Shown here piece after piece: positions 5,608 to 10,309 of a stretch of 10,309 nt of DNA (its first letter is position 1; each line of letters begins with the position of its first letter). The notes beneath the pieces were generated by a model, which was not told where the DNA came from, ran no database searches, and saw only the letters and a list, made by a program, of their open reading frames with translations. This stretch comes from an uncultured Clostridia bacterium (GTDB lineage: Bacteria > Bacillota > Clostridia > Peptostreptococcales > Anaerovoracaceae), in NCBI GenBank assembly GCA_934247125.1, contig CAKQIZ010000068.1, forward strand, positions 1 through 10,309, written 5' to 3'. Position numbers and translations under genes: made by a program.

Positions 5608-6705
5608 ATGACAAAGATTCTTATAAGCCCGTCAAAATATGTTCAGGGAGCGGGAGAGATGAAAAAGCTGGGTACTTATGCAGCAGGATATGGCAGGAAA
5701 GCGCTGATCCTTATCAGTCCGGGAGGCTTCAAGCGTATAGGTGCTGAGATCGAGGAAAGCTTCAGAGACGCTGACTGCGGACTGTCATTTGACTATTTCA
5801 ACGGCGAATGCAGCAAAAACGAGATCGACAGGATCTCCGGCATCATGAAAGAAACCGGCTGCGATCTGATGATAGGGATAGGCGGCGGCAAGATATTTGA
5901 TACCGCAAAAGCTGTGGCGTTTTATAATCATACACCGGTGATCATATGTCCGACGATAGCATCCACAGATGCTCCGTGCAGTGCGCTGTCGGTAATATAC
6001 ACAGATGACGGAGTATTCGAGGAGTATCTTTTCCTGCCGGCAAACCCTAATATGGTCATGATGGATACGGACATAATCGCGAGATCCCCTGTGCGTCTGA
6101 CTGTAGCAGGCATGGGTGATGCACTGGCAACATATTTCGAAGCGAGAGCATGCAAGAGGAGCGGAGCGATATCGTGTGCGGGAGGCAAGACGACGGAAGC
6201 TGCTGTGGCGCTCGCCGAGCTGTGCTTCAACACACTGATGGAAGAAGGCGTCAAGGCGAAAATAGCGCTTGAGGCGGGAGCATGTACTGAAGCTGTAGAA
6301 AAGATAATCGAAGCGAACACGCTGCTGTCAGGGATCGGATTTGAAAGCGCGGGCCTTGCGGGAGCACACGCTATCCATAACGGCATGACAGTTCTCGAAG
6401 AGTGTCACTCGATGTATCACGGTGAAAAGGTGGCATTCGGAACTATCGCACAGCTGGTTCTCGAGAATGTTCCGGAAGAGGAACTGGAGGAGATCATAGG
6501 ATTCTGTGTGGAAGTCGGACTTCCTGTGACATGGAAAGAGCTCGGAGCAGAGAATGTAACGGATGAGCAGATCATGGAAGTCGCAAAGGCTGCATGTGCA
6601 GAGAACGATACCCTGCACAACATGCCGTTTGAAGTGACTCCGGAAACTGTAGCTGCAGCATTGAAAGCCGCAGATGCGTACGGGAAATACTATCTGGGAG
6701 AATAA
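5608..6705 (+). CDS. gldA: glycerol dehydrogenase
   Basis: NAD-dependent glycerol dehydrogenase of the iron-containing/group III alcohol dehydrogenase superfamily, oxidising glycerol to dihydroxyacetone; the E. coli enzyme also acts on other vicinal diols and 1-amino-2-propanol. The 365 residues align from end to end with E. coli GldA. Segments include SPSKYVQGAG (8-17), GIGGGKIFDTAKA (90-102, NAD-binding), PTIASTDAPCSALSVIYTD (115-133), AGMGDALATYFEARACKRSG (167-186), AHAIHNG (253-259) and MYHGEKVAFG (269-278). The metal ligands known in the family are in place as D171, H254 and H271. It is its own transcription unit, after a terminator and with its own promoter and leader, and is followed by a hairpin and T tract at 6720. 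Its placement beside the GlpK-like kinase and aminotransferase suggests linked polyol or amino-alcohol use. Family assignment is very secure; the in vivo substrate less so. Confidence 0.96.
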   Translation: MTKILISPSKYVQGAGEMKKLGTYAAGYGRKALILISPGGFKRIGAEIEESFRDADCGLSFDYFNGECSKNEIDRISGIMKETGCDLMIGIGGGKIFDTAKAVAFYNHTPVIICPTIASTDAPCSALSVIYTDDGVFEEYLFLPANPNMVMMDTDIIARSPVRLTVAGMGDALATYFEARACKRSGAISCAGGKTTEAAVALAELCFNTLMEEGVKAKIALEAGACTEAVEKIIEANTLLSGIGFESAGLAGAHAIHNGMTVLEECHSMYHGEKVAFGTIAQLVLENVPEEELEEIIGFCVEVGLPVTWKELGAENVTDEQIMEVAKAACAENDTLHNMPFEVTPETVAAALKAADAYGKYYLGE

Positions 6706-6719
6706 CAGTATGCAGCGCC

Positions 6720-6746
6720 ATCTGCAGATGGATCATGCAGATTTTT
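6720..6746 (+). terminator. intrinsic terminator after glycerol dehydrogenase
   Basis: ATCTGCA, a nine-base loop and TGCAGAT form a seven-pair stem running into a five-T tract (6742-6746), 15 bases after the stop. An alternative hairpin, CCATC-TGCA-GATGG (6718-6731), overlaps it and is mutually exclusive. Confidence 0.6.
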
Positions 6747-6755
6747 AGCAATAAT

Positions 6756-6832
6756 AAAGCCGGCTTCATGCAAGATGATATGATCTCTGCCAGACAGACA
6801 GGAGGCATATCAAAATGCAGAGCCGGCTTTTT
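6756..6832. terminator. long-loop inverted repeat between convergent genes, likely bidirectional terminator
   Basis: AAAGCCGGCT (6756-6765) and AGCCGGCTTT (6821-6830) are perfect 10-bp complements. A T run follows on the plus strand (6828-6832) and TTTATTATT follows on the minus strand. It lies between the convergent glycerol dehydrogenase and PHP genes, where it would stop transcription from both sides. The 55-base loop is unusually long and contains an AGGAGG (6800-6805) placed before an ATG at 6815. Confidence 0.6.
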
Positions 6833-6859
6833 ATGTCTTTTCAAGTGCCGAAACAGCGA

Positions 6860-7708
6860 TCACAGCTTTACAAACTCGGGTTTTCTCTGACTGAATTTGC
6901 AGTAGTATCTGAAGCCGAGACTTTTTGCGAATTCGACCGCATCGTCGAAATGGAAGCGGTAGTGCTCCGGCGAGTGTGCATCGGATCCGAAAGTCAGGAT
7001 CTCGCCGCCGAGCTCACGGTATCTTTTGAGTATGGATTCGCGCGGAAGCCATGTGCCTGTGCCGTACTTGAAACTCGAAGTATTGATTTCCAGACCCTTG
7101 CCGCTTTCCACGGCGAGCTTCAGCGAAGCGTCGATGATGTCTGTGATCGGAGTATAGTCGTAAAGCCTGCCGATGTATCTGTCTACGATACTGAAATGGC
7201 TCAGCACGTCATAGTTGTCGAATCCTCTCAGGCATTCGTAGACATAAACATAGAAGTCTTCGAGCATCGCCGGTCCGTCGACGTCAGTGAAGTCGTAGGT
7301 GTACAGATCCTTTTCGCGGTTGCAGTGGAACGATCCCATGATTATATCGTACGGGAACGCATTTATGGCCTTGTTTGCCGCCTCGAACTGTCCGGCCATG
7401 ATCCCTACTTCCATACCTGTGCGGATGTCCATGATGCCGCGGTATTTTTCACGGGCTTTCAGAATATATTCGTTGTACTTTTCAAAATCAAGCTGGAACG
7501 GGAATTCGGGATCCGGATATCCGGGATCGTAGTGATCCGTCACAGCAAGCGTCTTTATACCTTGAGCTGCAGCACTTTCCAGCATCACGTCTGCGGAAAC
7601 ATCGCAGTCATCCGAAAAACCTGTATGAGTATGGAAGTCGCAGTCCAGTACAGGACTGCCGGCGGAAATACCGGTTGTAGCACTGTTTATGTCTGTGTCA
7701 GTTGTCAT
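6860..7708 (-). CDS. PHP-domain phosphoesterase, histidinol-phosphatase (HisJ/HisK) type
   Basis: Metal-dependent phosphoesterase of the PHP superfamily, 282 residues from the chosen start, near the usual 260-280 of HisJ-type histidinol-phosphatases. The four metal-binding motifs are visible: DFHTHTGFSDD (24-34, with H26 and H28), AVTDHYD (55-61), GMEVG (98-102, E100), IMGSFH (123-128), DVLSHF (167-172, H171), and GSDAHSPEHYR (241-251). The last motif, with its trailing S..H.., is typical of the HisK/HisJ branch. The ATG at 7708 overlaps the end of the histidine kinase gene by 11 bases, with AAGGA some distance upstream; an ATG at 7735 is also possible but lacks any ribosome binding site. It is the last gene of the regulator-kinase operon. 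No histidine biosynthesis gene is adjacent, so dephosphorylation of L-histidinol phosphate is a family-based guess; another phosphate ester is possible. Confidence 0.88.
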   Translation of the reverse strand: MTTDTDINSATTGISAGSPVLDCDFHTHTGFSDDCDVSADVMLESAAAQGIKTLAVTDHYDPGYPDPEFPFQLDFEKYNEYILKAREKYRGIMDIRTGMEVGIMAGQFEAANKAINAFPYDIIMGSFHCNREKDLYTYDFTDVDGPAMLEDFYVYVYECLRGFDNYDVLSHFSIVDRYIGRLYDYTPITDIIDASLKLAVESGKGLEINTSSFKYGTGTWLPRESILKRYRELGGEILTFGSDAHSPEHYRFHFDDAVEFAKSLGFRYYCKFSQRKPEFVKL

Positions 7709-9179
7709 ATTTTGAGCTGTTCCTTTCTGTATCATCTGTAAGTGCGCCGCGATTCCTTTCTGTTTTCACGAAGTCGAGTTCGAACCAGAATGTCGTACCT
7801 TCTCCGACTGTACTGTCGACGCCGAAGTTCGACTTGTGGAGCGTCAGTATCTCCTTGACGATGGAAAGTCCGAGACCTGAACCTTCGGAAGCTCTCACCA
7901 TATTAGAGCTTGCACGGTAGTATCGTTCCCATACGTGATTGAGTTCCTCCGGAGCGATGCCGATACCGTGGTCTTCGACTCTGCAGATCACATATTTGCC
8001 GCGCCGTTTCAGGGTCACTATCACGGTCTTGTCCTCGCCTGCGAATTTGATCGCGTTCGTGAGAAGGTTGGAGACGACCTGTTTTATCTTGTCTGCGTCC
8101 CCTTTTACTATATAGCTGCCTGAGCAGTTGAATCTGAATGTATATCCCTGTTCATCCTCCATGATCCTGTAGGTATTGATAATGCTCCGGACTGCGTTCG
8201 TGATGTTGAATTCTACAGGATGGAGCACCATCTTGCCTGACTGCATCCTTGAAAGCGACAGCAGATCGCCGACGAGCATGTTGAGCCTGTCGGCTTCGTC
8301 TATTATGACCTGAAGATGCTGCTCGCGCTTCTTAGGATTGTCGCCTGACAGATCTCTGATCATTTCGGCGTACGACTTGATCATCGTAAGCGGAGTCCTC
8401 AGATCGTGCGAGACGTTTGCGATAAGGTCCTTCTGGAGCATGTCTGACTTTTCCAGCTCGATGGAGGCTCTTGTCAGCGTGTCTGCGAGATTGTTGATCT
8501 CGGTGTAGTGACCGCCCTTGAACACTATGCCGTATTCGCCGTCTGCAAGTCTTTCCGCGGAACGTGTGATCTTTCTTATCGGTCTGGTGATCCTTATCGA
8601 AAGGTAGAACGATATCAGGCATGCGACCATCAGCGAAATACATGTGACATAGATCAGCTGGTTGGTCAGTATGTTTATCGTCGAGGATACCGGATAAAGC
8701 GGTGAAAATATGTACACCAGCATCGGCTCCTTGTCCTTGTTCGTCAGGAGTTTGCCGTAAGCAAGCACGTCTTTTGAGTCATCGCTTTTGATGCGCTTGT
8801 ATGCTGAGTCGACCTTTTCCTCGAGCATGACCTGATTGATCGTTTCGATCTGCTCTGCATAGTACTGAGCGCTGGTGCTGTCTCCTGAAGGCCTGAAATA
8901 CATGGTGCTGCCGTCGTGGGAAACCACATATATGAACATGTCGTTGGTGTTCGATATCGATTCCACGGTCTTGAGGAATTTTTCGTTGCTTTTGAGCGTA
9001 TATGCCGACTCGATGTTTTTCGCCACGCGTCTTGTCTGCTCGTCCTTCATAACGCTGTAAAAGCTGTTGAGAAAGAGCACCTGGAAAAACCACAGCACTA
9101 CCATCAGGAAGCCTGCAAACAGTATGAAGTAAAGCCATGTTTTGAATTTTATACTCTTGGAATCAAGTCTAAGCTTCAA
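7698..9179 (-). CDS. membrane sensor histidine kinase, HAMP-HisKA-HATPase
   Basis: Predicted 493-residue two-component sensor kinase in the cytoplasmic membrane. It has TM1 at about 14-37, an extracellular sensing region of about 130 residues (38-172), TM2 at about 174-195, a HAMP linker (about 196-248, starting RITRPIRKIT), the dimerisation and phosphoacceptor domain with NVSHDLRTPL (H258), and an ATPase domain with N box NLLTNAIKF (371-379), G1 DHGIGI (403-408), F-box-like WERYYR (417-422) and G2 GSGLGLSI (433-440). The layout resembles the PhoR/ResE-type kinases of Bacillota. The start is a TTG at 9179: a stop lies four codons upstream in frame, and the next ATG would cut into TM1. The TTG overlaps the response regulator's end by 11 bases, implying coupled translation. 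The ligand cannot be predicted. Confidence 0.95.
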   Translation of the reverse strand: MKLRLDSKSIKFKTWLYFILFAGFLMVVLWFFQVLFLNSFYSVMKDEQTRRVAKNIESAYTLKSNEKFLKTVESISNTNDMFIYVVSHDGSTMYFRPSGDSTSAQYYAEQIETINQVMLEEKVDSAYKRIKSDDSKDVLAYGKLLTNKDKEPMLVYIFSPLYPVSSTINILTNQLIYVTCISLMVACLISFYLSIRITRPIRKITRSAERLADGEYGIVFKGGHYTEINNLADTLTRASIELEKSDMLQKDLIANVSHDLRTPLTMIKSYAEMIRDLSGDNPKKREQHLQVIIDEADRLNMLVGDLLSLSRMQSGKMVLHPVEFNITNAVRSIINTYRIMEDEQGYTFRFNCSGSYIVKGDADKIKQVVSNLLTNAIKFAGEDKTVIVTLKRRGKYVICRVEDHGIGIAPEELNHVWERYYRASSNMVRASEGSGLGLSIVKEILTLHKSNFGVDSTVGEGTTFWFELDFVKTERNRGALTDDTERNSSKYDN

Positions 9180-9840
9180 ATTTGTAACCTACCCCTCTTA
9201 ATGTAACGATGTAGTCTCTGTATTTGCCGAGATTGTTTCTCAGGTTCTTGATATGAGTGTCGATCGTTCTGTCGTCGCCGAAGAAGTCGTATCCCCAGAT
9301 ATCGGAGAGCAGCTTGTCTCTCGACAGAGCGATGTTCTTGTTTTCCACGAGGTAAAACAGCAGGTCGTATTCTTTAGGCGTGAGATCCACCTTCTTGCCG
9401 TCGACGTATACCGTTCTGGCAGGGATGTTGATCTCGAGACCATCGAATTTCATCACCTTTTCAACAGGCTTTTCGGAAGCGCTGTTTCTTGAAAGTACTG
9501 CGTTCACTCGAGCCATAAGTTCCTTGGGGCTGAAAGGTTTCACGACATAGTCGTCGATACCCAGTTCGAATCCGAAGAGCTTGTCGTATTCTTCGCTTCT
9601 CGCTGAAAGCATGATTATAGGTATGTCTTTTATTTTCTTTATCTCCTTGCATGCCGAAAAGCCGTCGAGCTTCGGCATCATGATATCCATTATTATAAGG
9701 TCGTAATCGTTGAGTCTGCAAAGCCCTACAGCCGTCATACCGTCGGCGGCCTCCGTGATCTCGTGACCGTTGAATTCGGAATATTCTCTGATGACCTCTC
9801 TTATCTTCTGTTCGTCATCTGCGACTAATATTTTCGCCAT
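9169..9840 (-). CDS. OmpR/PhoB-family response regulator
   Basis: DNA-binding response regulator of 223 residues, partner of the kinase encoded directly downstream. The receiver domain (1-118) has the acidic pair D8/D9 in LVADDE, phosphoacceptor D52 in LIIMDIMMPKLDG, S79 in IIMLSA and K101 in VVKPFSP, so all catalytic positions are intact. After a short linker the C-terminal winged helix has TPKEYDLLFYL, the SRDKLLSDIWG segment, RTIDTHIKNLR (recognition helix) and the closing RGVGYKF wing. The ATG at 9840 is chosen because AAGGAGG sits eight bases upstream; earlier in-frame ATGs are too close to that site or upstream of it. First gene of the minus-strand operon, with its own promoter at 9863-9891. 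Confidence 0.96.
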   Translation of the reverse strand: MAKILVADDEQKIREVIREYSEFNGHEITEAADGMTAVGLCRLNDYDLIIMDIMMPKLDGFSACKEIKKIKDIPIIMLSARSEEYDKLFGFELGIDDYVVKPFSPKELMARVNAVLSRNSASEKPVEKVMKFDGLEINIPARTVYVDGKKVDLTPKEYDLLFYLVENKNIALSRDKLLSDIWGYDFFGDDRTIDTHIKNLRNNLGKYRDYIVTLRGVGYKFEA

Positions 9841-9848
9841 ATTCATCT

Positions 9849-9855
9849 CCTCCTT
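9849..9855 (-). promoter_or_regulatory. ribosome binding site fixing the response regulator start
   Basis: AAGGAGG on the minus strand, eight bases before the ATG at 9840. The in-frame ATG at 9846 is only two bases away from it and is excluded, giving MAKILVADDE as the N-terminus. Confidence 0.75.
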
Positions 9856-9862
9856 GATATAT

Positions 9863-9891
9863 ATTGTAAGAATAAATTTGCAATGTGTCAT
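9863..9891 (-). promoter_or_regulatory. SigA-type promoter of the two-component operon
   Basis: On the minus strand, ATGACA (9886-9891) and TACAAT (9863-9868) are separated by 17 bases, close to consensus. Transcription would start only about 20 bases before the response regulator ATG. A second candidate further upstream, an extended -10 TGGTAGAAT, is weaker because it lacks a -35. Confidence 0.55.
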
Positions 9892-9928
9892 ATATATGAA
9901 GCTTGTGTATTGATTCTACCATATTTTG

Positions 9929-9957
9929 TTGGCGAGGTACAGGATTTGTGGTATACT
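9929..9957 (+). promoter_or_regulatory. promoter of the YacL-like gene
   Basis: TTGGCG (9929-9934), a 17-base spacer and TATACT (9952-9957), with the extended -10 TG at 9949-9950. The TGTGGTATACT core is identical to that of the glycerol dehydrogenase promoter. It is divergent from the two-component operon. Confidence 0.65.
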
Positions 9958-10001
9958 CATCATGGACTACTAGACAAAGAGCATAGAAAGGAGGGGATAA
10001 G

Positions 10002-10309
10002 ATGCTCCAAAAACTGGTAAGAGCTGTGCTGACTGTTGCCGGCGCAGTATTGGGATTCGGATTATATACACTGACAAAGTTCCTGATAGTACTTGCAGGA
10101 CATAAAGAGCTGGTCGATTTTTCGGAAATACAGGATATGATCATTTCCGCACTTGTAGCAATTATTTTTGGTTTGATTTTTTTTCGGCTCACTCCGGCTT
10201 TCAAAAAGCAGGGCAACAAGATGGCAAACAATCTGGAGTCAGATCTTCAGAAGATGTCCGCGAACGATATCGTGATGGGAACGGTGGGTCTTATAGCCGG
10301 ACTTATAAT
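10002..10309 (+). CDS. YacL-like PIN/TRAM membrane protein, 5' part only
   Basis: The first 102 codons are visible. They show a TM helix at about 8-30 (VLTVAGAVLGFGLYTL), a second at about 46-62 (MIISALVAIIFGLIFF), a basic amphipathic linker (KKQGNKMANNLESDLQKM) and then IVMGTVGLIAGLI, the start of another helix. This arrangement and the DIVMGT.GLI.GLI sequence match the N-terminus of YacL-type proteins of Bacillota, which continue into a PIN nuclease-like domain and a TRAM domain. Those domains lie beyond the window, so the assignment rests on the membrane part. The start is supported by AAGGAGG seven bases upstream. In related genomes such genes often stand near ispD or cysS, which cannot be checked here. 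An eight-T run occurs inside the coding sequence without breaking the frame. Confidence 0.8.
   Translation, partial: MLQKLVRAVLTVAGAVLGFGLYTLTKFLIVLAGHKELVDFSEIQDMIISALVAIIFGLIFFRLTPAFKKQGNKMANNLESDLQKMSANDIVMGTVGLIAGLI

Noticed and set aside
6815..7741. A 308-codon plus-strand frame preceded by AGGAGG.
   Set aside because: It lies wholly antisense to a PHP-domain gene with all its metal-binding motifs, and its own translation shows no recognisable domain. Long antisense frames are common opposite real genes of this composition.
9815..10231. A 138-codon minus-strand frame spanning the promoter region and the YacL-like gene.
   Set aside because: It covers two promoters and the start of a membrane protein with a strong ribosome binding site on the other strand; its translation is not family-like.

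Overview
The window looks like part of a chromosome from a low-to-mid GC member of the Bacillota, probably class Clostridia. The basis is strong purine-rich Shine-Dalgarno sites (AGGAGG-type) before most genes, SigA-like promoters, intrinsic terminators with T tracts, an OmpR/HisKA two-component pair, and the start of a YacL-type PIN/TRAM membrane protein. No RNA genes, CRISPR arrays, insertion sequences or phage genes were recognised.

Layout. Bases 1-1067 (minus) hold the first 355 codons of an APC-family amino acid permease that runs off the left edge. Upstream of it on the same strand is a small three-helix membrane protein (1133-1474). Divergent from these is a plus-strand block: an AraC-family regulator (1663-2538), a glycerol-kinase-like FGGY kinase (2587-4086) and a class V, PhnW-like aminotransferase (4251-5342), closed by a strong intrinsic terminator at 5416-5467. 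A separate transcription unit with its own extended -10 promoter and a structured leader encodes glycerol dehydrogenase (5608-6705). It converges, across two terminator-like hairpins, on a minus-strand operon read as response regulator (9169-9840), histidine kinase (7698-9179) and PHP-domain phosphoesterase (6860-7708), with overlapping gene ends. At the right edge a YacL-like gene begins on the plus strand (10002 onward).

How the genes may work together. The left half reads as a small catabolic locus: an importer, a local AraC-type activator, a polyol kinase, a transaminase and a polyol/amino-alcohol dehydrogenase. The kinase is GlpK-like throughout, but the arginine that contacts glycerol (Arg83 in E. 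coli GlpK) is glycine here. The aminotransferase resembles 2-aminoethylphosphonate transaminases, but no phosphonate hydrolase is nearby. This suggests, without proving, a substrate other than plain glycerol, such as an amino alcohol or aminated C3 compound. The right half is ordinary signalling and housekeeping DNA; the stimulus of the two-component system cannot be read from the sequence.

The most interesting points are the substituted kinase pocket, the unusual kinase/aminotransferase/dehydrogenase combination, and the regulatory DNA before the dehydrogenase (a palindrome on the -10 element and two GC-rich hairpins in the leader). Nothing here clearly shows a wholly new type of system.
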